Shown here: positions 23,964 to 34,567 of the stretch, in pieces
How the letters are laid out: each line of letters begins with the position of its first letter
Position numbering within the stretch: position 1 is the first letter of the stretch
Origin: Lutjanus erythropterus
Lineage: Eukaryota; Chordata; Actinopteri; Lutjaniformes; Lutjanidae
DNA: 64,000 nucleotides
Reading direction: 5' to 3'
NCBI GenBank assembly: GCA_020091685.1
Contig: CM034600.1
Coordinates: 34,407,683-34,471,682 of the forward strand
The notes under the pieces: model-generated
Databases searched by the model: none
What the model saw: the letters and a program-made list of their open reading frames with translations, nothing else
Told to the model about the DNA's origin: nothing
Made by a program: the position numbers and the translations under genes

Positions 23964-25902
23964 CTTAGGAAATAAAAATGAAATAAATGACAAGACAAAA
24001 ACACAAAGAAAGACTACAAAACAATATCATCCCACAATTACTGACAATTCTGGATCTTTTGCTCTATTCAGACCTTGTATTAACATGCATCCTGGGTGAT
24101 CTGATCACAAGTGGACAGCTGTAAGTGACCACACCCAGGACAAATTTGAGATCCGATCGCTAAGACCACATTCAGCGGTGGTCTGAGCCACAAAGTTTGC
24201 ACCCCAAATAAAGTTTGGGGTGCAGACACAAGAGATGCTCTGTGGTGTGCATGCTTTTACTTTCTCTGACTCTGTCAATAATGTCTTTCTTTGTCATCTA
24301 TGACGTAAAACCGTCAAATTTCCTTACGGTCAGAAGAAGTAAAAGGGTTGGTCTTGCACATTTTTCAGTTATAAAATCCCAGCACACCACAGAGGGCTGC
24401 TGACAGTGCAGGTAAAACATGAGGCTTGTTGTGGGCTGATGTAGGAGTTTAGTGTGACGCTGAACTAAAAATAAAAGGAATGAATAGTTGAATCTTCATT
24501 CTGTGCAGCCAAACGGACAGTAACGGACATTCAGCTGCCAAAATAGCCCTAGTTTATTTGCATATAGAGCAGGGAAGTGATCTGATCACTCGAGACACAT
24601 CTGGAGACACGCTGTAGTTCCAGGTGTGAACTCACATACTCAAAGCTGTCCACTTGTGATCTGATCACCCAGAATGCATGTTTATACCAGGGCTGAGCGG
24701 TGCCTTTGACTACCTACCAGTGTGCGAGCGGAGGTGCACGGTGAGCTGGCTGGAGTTGCGGCTGGCGTACGGACAGATCTGGCACTTAAAAGGCCGTTCA
24801 TCATAGTGAATACGCAGGTGTTTCTTCAGGCTGCTGCTGTCTGCTGCTGCATAGGGACAGTGTTTACACTTGTGCGGCTTCTCCCCCGTGTGTGAGCGGC
24901 TGTGCATGTTGAGCTTGTCCCGTCGACTGAAGCGCTTGTGGCACAGCTCACATTCAAATGGCTTCTCACCTAGAGGGAAGACGGGATGACAACAAACATC
25001 AATATCTAATTCTTAAGGGATAGTTCAGATTATTTCATGTGGGTTTGTATGTGGTACTTATTGATCATCAGTGTGTTAGCTACAGTAAATGCCAGCCAGC
25101 ACACCGCCAGTTTGGAAAAGCAGATGGAGACCAGCATGGAAGCTATATTTAGAATATTTTCACTGCCTTACTTTGCCATCAAAGAGCCTTTTCTGACAGG
25201 AAACTACAGCAACATAAGCCAAACACTGTTCTCTCCAAACCAACCAAACTCCATAGACGAAATCAGTCATTTTACTGCACAGAACATGGGAGTTGCTGGT
25301 CTGCCGCTGCCTTGATCTGTTGGTTTGTTTGTGTTATTGTGTGAACTTGGTGAACCCAAACTATACTTTTAAAGCACAGAAGTCACACAATAACACAAAT
25401 TAACTAAAAAACTGAAGCAGTGGTAGAACAGCAACTCCTGTGCTCTGGCAGGCAAAATCACCGATTTTGCCTATGGAGTTTGGTGTGTTTGGAGTGAGTG
25501 ATATTCGACTTGCATAATGGCAGTTTCCCATCAGAAAACATTGGGTGACATGCTGCTAATCCTCTCTGCTTCTCCAAACGGGGTGCGTGCCAACTGGCCT
25601 GTACTGTAAGTCACACACTGCCTATTGATAAGTACCTCATACACCCCCACATCAAAGAATCCAAACTATCCCTGGACAAACAGGAAATCACATTTGGAAG
25701 GTACCGACATACCGGTGTGGGTTTTGAGATGCCGCTCCATGTCTTTTTGGCCATACTGTGTCTTAAAAGTGCAACCTGCAGATCAACAGAAATTGTGCTT
25801 TTACAAGGTGTGTGCAGCCTGTGTACTTGTGGAAAGTTAATCTAAAAGTGTTCTAAATAAATAAAAGTTAATAACACAGGACTTGACTGGCAGGAAGTGT
25901 TG

Positions 25903-25933
<31 letters not shown>

Positions 25934-27114
25934 CGCTTTGGCAGCCGAAAAGAAGGAATGTGTTACAGTCATAAACGGCGAGAGGCACCAACCTGAGAAA
26001 CAGCAGCTGTGTCTCTTTGAAGTCAGGGCAGGTTTTAATTTTTTGGAAGGTGTTTTCTGTGCTTTGGTCAGGATCTTTTTGACACCTCTCATAACGCACG
26101 TCTGGTAGGTTTCCTCGAAAACAAACTCAGTGCTGGAATCTGAGCAGGACAAGAACATGAAAGGTTAGAAAGAGAAGAATATGAAAAACAGAAACAGGGT
26201 TCTCCTCAGATCTTCCCAAATACAGCTGAATCAGGAGCTTCTCAGCTTGAGAACATCAAATTTACAGGAAACACTGATTAATTCACTCCCTTTAATTGTT
26301 TTAGTAGACAGCAGTGTCAAAATGTTACTTCAGGTGTCAGCAATCTGCATCTCTTTTGCCATTTTCCAGTGACTTTGCCCAAAAATTATATGGAAATGAA
26401 TGAATGCCTGTTTTTTTCACATTTTTATTTTCATTTATTATTGTTGCAGGCCTAAAATTTGTGCCTTTTACACTAAATTATAAAAATATTTGAATATTTC
26501 AGCAACTTAAATGTGCATCATAGCCTACTTTTCCTGTAAATGTTGCTGTTGCTGGTTTTAAGTCTCCCTTGGCAACCAATGGATGCCAGTCTCAGAGGAA
26601 AACAGACCTTTTTGGACAAAAGTGTCTCTTTTGATAATCTGCTTGCACAATTACAGGCTGTGAATTAATCAGTATGCTCCAGTTCCTTTTGTTTCCTGGA
26701 AGAGTATATTCAATTTGCATGAAAAATATTGACAACACACGAGGAATACAGAGTTTTACCTGTGAGAGCAGCCGTTGCAGTGGTGCCTGATGTGTCAGAG
26801 GTGGGCAGGGAGCATCCATTTTGCTTATGGGCGAGAAATACCTCAAAATTATTATACTGCTGCTTGCAGAATCCGCAGATGTGGATGTCTGGGCTCACCT
26901 CCACCACAACTGAATGACCTGCAGCGACTTTACAAGCCAGAAAACACAAAACAGGAACCAGTGATTTCAGTTAGGAAGTTGTATGATAGACATATACGAA
27001 ACTGACAACAAGATTGACTGCAGTATCACAACGCAAATCATGACTGAGACGTTAGAGATGTGAAGATGTTGTTAACCACTGTTTTCCTTTACCTTCGGCG
27101 TTGTATGTTGCCAT
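22543..27114 (-). CDS. zfp64: zfp64, C2H2 zinc finger transcription factor (six coding exons)
   Basis: Nuclear DNA-binding protein. Mammalian ZFP64 is a sequence-specific transcription factor linked to KMT2A promoter activation and to Notch and NF-kB signalling; whether the fish protein shares these roles is inference. Coding exons (minus strand, 5' to 3'): 27114-27093, 26927-26760, 26139-25993, 25775-25713, 24969-24718, 23963-22543. They total 2073 nt, 690 residues plus TGA. All five introns are GT-AG and phase 1, and the frame stays open across every join. Finger 1 (about residues 25-46) is an atypical C2HC finger; finger 2 (about 108-131) is split between exons 3 and 4; fingers 3-10 (about 140-359) have canonical spacing or small variants; finger 11 is at about 402-423 after a Gly-rich, basic linker (about 364-381). 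The tail (about 428-690) is rich in Q, S, T and V. The core motif YAAADSSSLKKHLRIH and the tail motif LDGLNALIQEG closely resemble mammalian ZFP64. The start ATG has A at -3 and G at +4, with an in-frame TAA upstream. Length is close to human ZFP64 (about 680 residues). Confidence 0.93.
23964..24717 (-). other. zfp64 intron 5, mostly one inverted-repeat element
   Basis: 754 bp. A foldback element at 24074-24690 fills most of it; unique sequence remains only at the two splice ends. Confidence 0.85.
24074..24690. mobile_element. Foldback DNA element in zfp64 intron 5
   Basis: Terminal inverted repeats of about 47 bp (24074-24120 and 24644-24690) match at about 43 of 47 positions; both contain the core GGTGATC followed by GATCACAAGTGGACAGCT. 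Length is about 617 bp with no coding capacity. Clear target-site duplications were not identified, so the superfamily is unassigned. Confidence 0.8.
24718..24969 (-). CDS. zfp64: zfp64 coding exon 5 (fingers 3-5)
   Basis: 252 nt (84 codons), phase 1. It encodes three tandem fingers with H-C linkers TGEKPH and YDERPF. The third finger (CQICPYASRNSSQLTVHLRSH) appears identical to mammalian ZFP64 over its whole length. The acceptor is CCCTCTAG|GTGAG and the donor ACTG|GTAGGT. Confidence 0.95.
25013..25674. mobile_element. Foldback element, GGATAGTTC family, in zfp64 intron 4
   Basis: The left end (GGATAGTTCAGATTATTTCA) and the right end (reverse complement GGATAGTTTGGATTCTTTGA) are inverted copies. 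The interior also folds: a CAGCAACTCC-type segment recurs in opposite orientation. The same family recurs at 62370-63990. It occupies about 660 of the 743 bp of intron 4 and ends about 40 bp from the donor of exon 4. Confidence 0.8.
25713..25775 (-). CDS. zfp64: zfp64 coding exon 4 (short; second half of finger 2)
   Basis: A 63-nt exon, too short for a simple ORF search. It encodes CTFKTQYGQKDMERHLKTHT, matching CQFKTAYGMKDMERHLKIHT of the mammalian protein. The acceptor is CTGCAG|GTTGC and the donor ACCG|GTATGT, both phase 1. It supplies the second Cys and both His of finger 2. Confidence 0.93.
25903..25932. repeat. (CT)15 tract in zfp64 intron 3
   Basis: Fifteen CT units; on the transcribed (minus) sense it is a GA purine tract about 60 nt after the donor of exon 3, in a 217-bp intron. 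Confidence 0.95.
25993..26139 (-). CDS. zfp64: zfp64 coding exon 3
   Basis: 147 nt (49 codons), phase 1 in and out. It encodes the motif TEFVFEETYQT, corresponding to the PEFVFEHGYQT region of mammalian ZFP64, then a Lys-rich stretch, and ends in the first half of finger 2 (HSCCFS). The acceptor is CTGCTCAG. The donor is TCAG|GTTGGT, the weakest of the gene by consensus, but it is the GT that joins in frame to the Cys of exon 4. The Thr/Gln-rich stretch present in human ZFP64 before this block appears shorter here. Confidence 0.9.
26760..26927 (-). CDS. zfp64: zfp64 coding exon 2 (C2HC finger)
   Basis: 168 nt, phase 1 in and out. It encodes the block VEVSPDIHICGFCKQQYNNF followed by a His and a Cys, matching the N-terminal finger region of mammalian ZFP64. 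The donor is ACAG|GTAAAA. The acceptor is TTGTAAAG at 26928, and a second in-frame acceptor (CTGCAG, ending at 26919) lies 9 nt downstream. A CTAAC branch-point-like motif lies upstream in the 165-bp intron 1. Confidence 0.9.
27093..27114 (-). CDS. zfp64: zfp64 coding exon 1 (start codon)
   Basis: Twenty-two coding bases encode MATYNAE plus the first base of the next codon. The donor reads GAAG|GTAAAG. The ATG sits in a strong context (AAAATGG), and an in-frame stop (TAA at 27141-27139) closes the frame upstream. Human ZFP64 also starts with a short first coding exon of unrelated residues, so this exon rests on splice logic and context rather than on similarity. Confidence 0.8.
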
Positions 27115-27380
27115 TTTCGAGCTTGTATTTTCTGCAGGTTAGCTCATCTTCGGGCTCCTCGGAGTCTACACGACGTTCATCGTGTTATTACGCCGCACCG
27201 TCTCGAGTGAACATGAATTATTACACATTTCAAACGGCGAAATCCACCGCCGTCCGCATATCAATGACAATTACAGTTTACTTCTCTAACAACACTGGGT
27301 CGGTTTTACGACAGGCTGCGTGGGGTTTACGGCAGCGGCATAAGCATGCGTTTTGTCCGCGTGACGTCACATGCTGCTTT
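27115..27380 (-). promoter_or_regulatory. zfp64: Presumed zfp64 promoter and 5' UTR, with CRE
   Basis: A CpG-containing stretch directly upstream of the zfp64 ATG, richer in CG than the flanks. It holds a perfect palindromic CRE (TGACGTCA) at 27362-27369, about 250 nt upstream of the start codon, and an NRF1-like GCATGCG near 27347. No TATA box is obvious. A two-codon upstream ORF lies at 27147-27139. The transcription start is not known; the boundaries are a guess. Confidence 0.5.
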
Positions 27381-27552
27381 ACAACTGTGGGAAAAATCTA
27401 AATTACCACCTCTGGGCAAGTGGTGTGTTTTTGTTACAGTTATCTGTTTACAGCAGCTATTGTTCTTTGAGTTGATATGTTGCTGATTCGTTTTCTTTTT
27501 TATTGTCAAATAGATTGTCAAGCCTGAAGTTTTCTCCTCTGTATTATGAAGG

Positions 27553-27657
27553 AGGACATATTATTATTATTGTTATTATTATTATTATTATTATTGTTGT
27601 TGTTGTAGTTGTTGTTGTTGTTCTTCTTCTTATTATTATTATTATTATTGTTATGCA
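27553..27657. repeat. (ATT)n/(GTT)n/(CTT)n compound trinucleotide repeat
   Basis: ATT units pass through GTT and CTT units and back to ATT. Confidence 0.95.
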
Positions 27658-28751
27658 TGTTGAGAGAAGAGTCAAATAAAGTTGAAATGCCATTTAGACG
27701 TATTCAGGAACATTATATTTCAACTTTATTCTCAATATTTTGAATTTCTTGAAATCTTCTCCCTCATATGTCTGGCTGTAATAGTACAAAGCACAATAGG
27801 ACCACAAACCTCGGAGAAGTAGAAATAAAGCATTTAAATAATCAATAACCAATTGTACAATAAAAAGAAATTTGTTTACAAATTAATGTGGTGTTTTTTT
27901 TATAAATAAAGCGGGAAGAAGACACTCTTAGGAAAGTAAGTGCCATTTACGAGCTATTTAGGAGTACCTGAAAGCAGCACTACGAGTTGATGCTACTTTC
28001 GTTCCGAAATCTCATTTAAAATGAGCAGAAGCCACATATTAATATTAACATATATTAACATGTAGCGGTAACATTTAGCTCTCAGTGACAGAAATTCTGG
28101 CGGTTTGAGAATCTTCTCTTTTTAAATTATTACCGTGTTTTCCTCGTTTCCAAGACACCCAGCAAAACCGCTAACGTTACTGCCCCCTGTCGTTGTGGTG
28201 GTCAAACAACATGGCCCACAAAGGCCCAGCATGTGAACTAAAATTTGTTTGTAGAACCACACAAGTTCTATGTAGTTCTTAGCGACCCTGGCACAAAACT
28301 TGTGGCTGTCAGGTAGAAAACACAGTTAAGTTTTACAGTATTTGCAGAGTGGCTCTGGGCTGCAACATTAGCATATTTCAGGATATAGCTTTAGCACTAC
28401 GTGTGGTACCTGCAACGACTTTAAGAGCATTTCTCGCGTGAGAGGTAAGCTTTCAGATGTTGTACTGCACTTAAATATACATATTCTACCATCTTTCAAG
28501 TAAGGGCAATTTACTGAGTTGTTGAGGTGAGTGAATGAGAATGCCTCTTTTTATGCCAGAGCAGTTGTGCTGGTGTGAATAAGCCATGAAAGTGACTGAC
28601 ATACAGCTCCATTTTCACTGGCAGGTCCTTAACTGCCTGATTGCCACTGTGAAGCTCAGGAATTTCCTTACGCTGACTTTCCTGCATGGCAAAGGCACAG
28701 GACTGATTCCTTCCCTGCTGAAACAGCAAATCCTGGAGACAGACAGGAGGT

Positions 28752-28754
<3 letters not shown>

Positions 28755-28804
<50 letters not shown>

Positions 28805-28818
28805 CTCTCACACACACA
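28755..28818. repeat. (CA)n microsatellite with a CT interruption
   Basis: About 46 bp of CA, then CTCTCTCT, then more CA. Confidence 0.97.
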
Positions 28819-29372
28819 ATGCAGGGCCTTTCATGGTCTGCCCACATGAATCTGACTGGTTGATTACTGCTGTCTTTGGGTTTGATTCTGTCAGGATTGT
28901 CCCCGTAGATTCAGATAAATGTATGGTAACGGTTGATGTCATATTAGTGGGAAAGTACTGTTTTCTTGGGGCATTTTTGAAAATTGATGACTCGGCCCAG
29001 AAGAAGAGAAAGACACACACAAAAAAGAGATAAGTAAATAAATAATTAGATCTGACCGAAGACCGTGCAAATCATATCCACATAAATCCCCCACAAACTC
29101 CGTACAGTTAAATGTACATCAAAGACTGCATTCACATGAGACAGACAAATGAGTCAGAGATGGGTTAATTAAAGAAAGACTTATGTCATCCCTCCAGCAG
29201 TGCAGAACAGGCCAGTTATGCTCTCTACTTTGATCTAGGCTTCAGTTTTACAATCAAAAGAATTGTAAATCTGGTGTTTCACTTTTCACACTTGCAGCTC
29301 AGAAGCTTCAGTCATATGATTGAGCAGTTTGGTCACATCATTATTAGGCACATTATTTCAAATATTCCCAGT

Positions 29373-29470
29373 AGGGCTCCAAATAACAATTATTTTCATT
29401 ATCAATTAAGCTGCAGATTGTTTTCTGAGTTAATCAATTGTTCTCAAAAATATGAGAAATGTGAGTTAAA
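29373..29470 (+). mobile_element. GGGCTGCAAC family MITE, copy 5 (left fragment)
   Basis: AGGGCTCCAAATAACAATTA then TTTTCATTATCAATTAAGCT and AATATGAGAAATGTGAG; truncated on the right. Confidence 0.6.
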
Positions 29471-29681
29471 TTATTCAAATTTCTTTTTTCACATGACCAA
29501 ATAGGCCTCGGCAGTAAAACTATAGTGATAGGTATAGGCCATAGACATTTGAAAACTGTTCAATAAAATGTTTAGTAGTAGATAATGAAGTGTGCTACGA
29601 GTGATACACAAACAGGTGTGTTGTTCAGTTGCACCATCGTCATGTGACACAACAACAGAAAACAACAATGAGCGCAGACCA

Positions 29682-29970
29682 GGGCTGCAACTAACTTATC
29701 AGTTAGTTGCTTAATCTATAAAATGTCATAAAAAAGTGAAAAATGTCGACTGGTGTTTCCCAAAGCCAAGGGTGACGTCCCCACACAACCCACGGATATT
29801 CAGTTTATCGTCATAGAGGGCTAAAGAAACCAGAAAATATTCATGTTTAACATTCTTGAAGCACAGATTTTGTTTTTCTTAAAAAAATACTCCAGATTAA
29901 TTGACTATCAAAATAGTTGTTGATTAATTTAATAGTTGATAACTAATCAATTAGCTGTCACAGCTCCAGC
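29682..29970 (+). mobile_element. GGGCTGCAAC family MITE, copy 6 (near full length)
   Basis: Begins AGGGCTGCAACTAAC and ends AATCAATTAGCTGTCACAGC. Interior: AAAAATGTCGACTGGTGTTT, CCCAAAGCCAAGGGTGACGT, TTCAGTTTATCGTCATAGAG, AAAGAAACCAGAAAATATTC. Confidence 0.8.
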
Positions 29971-30280
29971 ATAGACAGTGAGGAAGCTGTTAATAAAAAA
30001 AAGGACAGGTCAGCTCACTAGTATGACAGTTTTTGTTCTATTAAGTCTAATACCTGTGTGCCGTGATAAATAAACTGGTTAAATTCAAAGTAAGGTGCTA
30101 AATTAAAAATAAAGTGGTTAAATTCAACCATTTCCCTCTAGGGCTTTATTAAAATAGGTCATTAAAATGATCAATAATTATGATAAAGTCTACAGCCAAA
30201 GATTATCAGCAGGATTTGTCCAAGCTCCTCGTAGCTGGTGATAAAACACTCTCAATTAATTACTGGATGCCTCTGTATCA

Positions 30281-30470
30281 CTGGTTCCAAACCTGGGGTG
30301 CCATAGATCACAGGGGGTCCCAAAGGATCTGTCTGCTCTGAGGTTGTCAAAATTATATTTGCACTTGTTAATTTAATACAATTTATACAAATGTCTGTAT
30401 ACAAAGCTATTTAAAAGATTATCATATCATTATGAGTGTGTATAAGTTTACACTGTTGGGTTGTTAAAAG
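30281..30470. repeat. Possible hAT-like fragment (CACTGGTTCCAAACCTGGGG)
   Basis: The left terminus resembles a widespread CAGTGGTTCCCAACCTGGGG element end, followed by GGGGGTCCCAAAG. No matching right end was found. Confidence 0.4.
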
Positions 30471-30549
30471 AAAAACTGTTAGGAAAAAAGACTTTTACCA
30501 AAGTAAAGGTTGAAGAAATTGAGATAACTATAACTGAATGGAAGAAGAA

Positions 30550-31134
30550 CTGGCTTTTTCTGTATCGTTATTCTTAATGGCTGCCAGCGGGTCGGATTCT
30601 CTGTGAAATCAGATGAAACAAGCCTGTGTTTACATTTTCAGAGTTACAGTGAGTAGTATGCTAGCCAGTTAAATGGAAGAAGGAGGAGGTTTTTATTTAT
30701 GGCGTCACGTTTTGTCGTTATTATGCTTAAATTTGATTGAAATCGCAACATGGCCTACGGCAGTTTTCAAATTGCGGAAGGCACAATACGTGTTAAATGC
30801 AAAATGTGTGTCACACTACTATTTTGAATTAAATATCGTGCTGCAGAAATGTCCTGGCTGACACATCATATATATTTGTTTTTTTACAGACTTAAGAAAA
30901 CATCTTTGTTTGGTACAGATTCTTTCAAAGATCACACCATAATGGTGTGTTTTAAAATGAAAATAATGATGCAAAAGTTAGCATTCCTTCTAATATCGCC
31001 ATTGTAATATTAGTTAAAATAACTGCAGTTAGATCGTTTGTAAAAATCGTTAAGCCCTGCTGGAAACTCTGCTACTTTTGTCCCCAGGGGCCTCCAAAAT
31101 CAACAAAATATGAAAGTTCCTTTTAGTAGCTTTA
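30550..31134 (+). mobile_element. TTAAAGCTACTA family element, copy 3, with a nested insert
   Basis: Shares TGGCTGCCAGCGGGTCGGAT, ACATTTTCAGAGTTACAGTG, AGTAGTATGCTAGCCAGTTA and the right end AAAGTTCCTTTTAGTAGCTT with the other copies. A GCAATATCG-type TAGGGCTGCAC-family segment interrupts it at about 30730-31062, ending in CGTTAAGCCCTGC. Confidence 0.65.
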
Positions 31135-32517
31135 AACGATTTATCAGTAATGAAAATTGTTGCCAGTTAATTTTCTGTCTACCTCCTAATCAATGTAATG
31201 ACTAATTATTTAGGCTTTTTTTAAATTTATTTATTTTTAGCAATACCAAACTACGCTGCCTGTTAGTGACGGTCTTTCACCAGAGTTCTCCTCCACATCG
31301 CTTTAAAACAATAAGCTCCCATTCATTTGTTGTTCTGAGATACAAAGTATCATTTTGGACATCCAGCTGTGCCACTTCTAATTTGTCGACGTGCCCCTTT
31401 CCCCATTCATTGAGACGCCCGAGAATCCAGTGAGTGATGTAATGTCCCTCTTTTCCCCAATGAGACAAGGGCAACAATAGGGGGGAGTGCCTCTGTCACA
31501 TTATTTTCCCCCACCGAGGCACGCCAGCTGCTTACAGTTGCTTAATGGCTACGAGCTGTCACAAGGCATCACAGCCCGCTGCCACACAGGAGCGGCAGAT
31601 GCTTTAATTGCACAATGACTTGTAGGTTGTCAACAGCAATTATACCAGGCTTCCACCTGAGGGCACCCAAAGAACACCGTCGACTCACTTCACCGGCGAG
31701 ACGCGAGCCTCAGAAGCTGGCTGCTGCTACACATAAAACCTGATCTCTGAGTCTCGCTTCTGTCCAGACAAGAGCCGCAGACGGATTCCAAGCCTCCTTT
31801 TAGCTTAATGGTTTCGCCATGTGCTGCAATAACCTGTGCAGCATTGTCAGACAGCAGGCTCAGGACCCCAAAATCATATTTAGAAATAAAATATTTATCT
31901 AGCTTTGTCACCTTAGGGCCCGCTGCTCACCGTGCTGCGGCAGGTCGTGGTGTGCAGAGTTTGAGTAATTTTGCTCATTATTAATTCATGTCATTTTTTT
32001 TCTTTTGCAATTCAGGGGAGGCTCATTCGCCGCTGCCAGACCTAAGATTATTATCATTAGGAGGAGGCAAATAAAACGGTGAGTTCAAAGCTTTGCTGAA
32101 ACATGCTTCCGCCCACATTGGTTCAAGTATGTTGATAGTTTATTATACGTACTCCTCTGAGAAAATACTGTGTAATGTGCTTAGATTTGTGCTCCATTCT
32201 ATTTATAGACAGCCCTGAAATTATAATCAAGCAACTCGGAAACCAAACGCACTTCGCGACCTTCTGTTTGTGTCACGTCAAATTGAATGGGTAAAAGATG
32301 TCCCGAGCGCCGTGTTTGTTTTGAGCCATAAGACAAATTATACACACATGTATGAATTCCTTTGGTCAACAGCTGCCATCTCAGCATCAGATAAAACAGA
32401 GCCAAAGTCTGGGAACCATCAGATGCCTCCAACACTCCCACTTTATCATATAAAAAGACAGTGTACACAAGCAAGCACAGACACACACACACACACACGT
32501 ACGCACAGGCAGGCAGG

Positions 32518-32568
<51 letters not shown>

Positions 32569-33345
32569 GTAAGTGCAGCAGCGCTACACACAAAAGGCGC
32601 ACATGCTCACACGCAAAACAGCGCTATGCTCTTTGTATCTGCCAACTGATGCAGATGATAGGGCTGCAGATGAGTGCAGGCTAACCAGAGACTAGAGGGT
32701 ACATGTGGCTTCATAGACAATAGCGGGCCATAGCCTTGGGAGGAGAGTGTTCAACCCGAAGAAACATGCTGGGGTATAAATGAAGACAAACTTGTATCCC
32801 CTTTTTTTATGCAGGATAACATTTTTGATATTGTTAAGAATGAGGTTTATGCTGAAGAAGAGGATTACACGGATGTTAATGTGGCTGTAGTTGCAGAAAT
32901 ATAAAAATGTGGATGTTACCTAGAGGAGTTAAAATTAGCTTTCTCGCCTCCTAATTAAAATTTCTGTCAAAACCGGAGTATTTTTAGTGGAGTCCGCTTT
33001 GGAAAGAAGGAAGGTGCTGTTGTCGTCTTGTATTTTGCTGTGGAGTCAGCAGGGGGTGTCCAAAATCAGGCTAGCGAAGGAGACCCTGTGCTTGTTTGAA
33101 GCAGCTTCCAAAGCAGTGCTCCAGTTTGTAGTAGCTGACATTTTGGAACCAGTGGGTCAGCAAAATGGAGAAGCCACAGAGATGTATCAAAACCAGTGAG
33201 ACTTTTGATCACGCGATGGTTGTGTGTAATTTATTGTGGCTCTTTGCCTTTTTATTTTTATTTTTTCCTTTCTTCATCGCGAGTCCTAATTACGGTCGCT
33301 GGGAAGTGACTGGTAACATTATTGCAAGTAGGTTTCAGGTGTGGT
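31135..33345. other. Low-copy non-coding stretch with (CA)n
   Basis: 31260-32460 is free of recognised repeats and of mixed composition, with homeodomain-like words (TTAATTG, TTATTAATTC). A candidate conserved non-coding block facing zfp64 5'. No exon-like reading frame recognised. Confidence 0.3.
32480..32568. repeat. (CA)n microsatellite, two blocks
   Basis: 32480-32498 and 32520-32568, separated by a GTACGCACAGGCAGGCAGGC spacer. Confidence 0.97.
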
Positions 33346-33619
33346 TTCATACTCCAAAGTAGAACAGAGCAGAGAATGAAGCCATGCACTGAATATTTTG
33401 GGTTGGGACAGATTTACAGAACTAAACCTAAACAAAAGATCAGAACCTGACCAGTGCTGGATTTTTGGGGCTGATGCTGATACTGACATTAGGGAGTAAA
33501 AAAAAATCCTATATCAATACATGGGCCAATTCTTTACACAGAATATGGAATATTTACATAAACACACATTTTTTTGCAACACTAGAGACAAAGATATATA
33601 ATGGAAACAGGACAAAACA

Positions 33620-33829
33620 TATGCCAATATTAATATAGACCGATGTAGCTGTGATAAGCCAATAATGGGCCAATATGTTGTTTGGTTTCTACTCCAAAGC
33701 AGAACGGAGCAGCAAATTAAGCCATGCACTGAATATTTTGCACAGAGATGCATGATAAATACTGGAGGCAATAAATTATCGTCCCATTGGCCCATCACAG
33801 CTATATCGGTCTATATCGGTATCAGCATA
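33620..33829. repeat. Inverted repeat, ATATAGACCGATRTAGCTGTGA
   Basis: Arms at about 33620-33669 and 33783-33829 pair over roughly 45-50 bp with mismatches, with about 110 bp between them. Confidence 0.65.
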
Positions 33830-33862
33830 TAGCATTAGCCGACAAATATCAGCTATATTAAT

Positions 33863-34567
33863 CAGTCCCTCCAGGATTTTGCAGGCTCTTTTTGAGGAAT
33901 TCTTCCGTCCTAAATACCTGATTTCACAGCAGCTTTTCTAAATTGTGCTACATGTTGTGAGATTTTCAGGTGTTGTTTGCAATGAAAAAAAAAGTTACAT
34001 TTTTTTAGTAAAATTCATTAAAAATTAAAAGCAACTTCCAGGCAGAAGTTAAGAGGGAGGATAAAGTGCACTCTGTTCCAAGTACTCTGTTCGACGTGTT
34101 CCAAGTAATCTTATCAAAGAGCCTCAGGATTACAAAAATTCTGACAAAATGTGCTTTATTTGTAAATGAATAAGTGCATATGGGGGTCATTCCACAATGA
34201 AGGAAAATCTTTTAGCTTAAAGCCAGTATATAATAATAAAATAATAAAATATAAGAGAGCACAGAGCATTGCTATGTGTCAATAACAAACGCGAACCCTC
34301 TGATCTTTTCAGTATTTGTGACAAAATAAAAGATAAAAATACAAAAAATGTTAAATAATAAAACATGGAGTTGGTTCAGTGGAACATACTTGGATAATGT
34401 TCGCTCGGGGAGCTGCTGTGATTGGTGGAACTTGCTGGAAGTTACGATGATTGGTCAGATTTGCGTAAAAGTTGCGGTCACTGGTCAAAATTGCAAGGTT
34501 GTGCAGAATTCCTGGAAATAGGTTGAATTTGAAGGAACTGCAACATCACAACTTCCTGGAAGGAGTG
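33863..34567. mobile_element. hAT-like element, CAGTCCCTCCAGG ends
   Basis: Ends CAGTCCCTCCAGG and (inverted) CACTCCTTCCAGG, 11 of 13 identical. ATTAAT abuts both ends directly. 705 bp with no intact transposase. Confidence 0.7.

Larger units (their letters stand above)
27381..29372. other. Gene-free stretch upstream of zfp64
   Basis: Holds a trinucleotide tract (27553-27657) and a (CA)n tract (28755-28818). A short unique segment at 28570-28750 has an open frame on each strand without known domains. Confidence 0.45.

Noticed and set aside
32199..32591. 130-codon open frame with Val-Cys repeats
   Set aside because: Its distinctive part is a translation of the (CA)n microsatellite.
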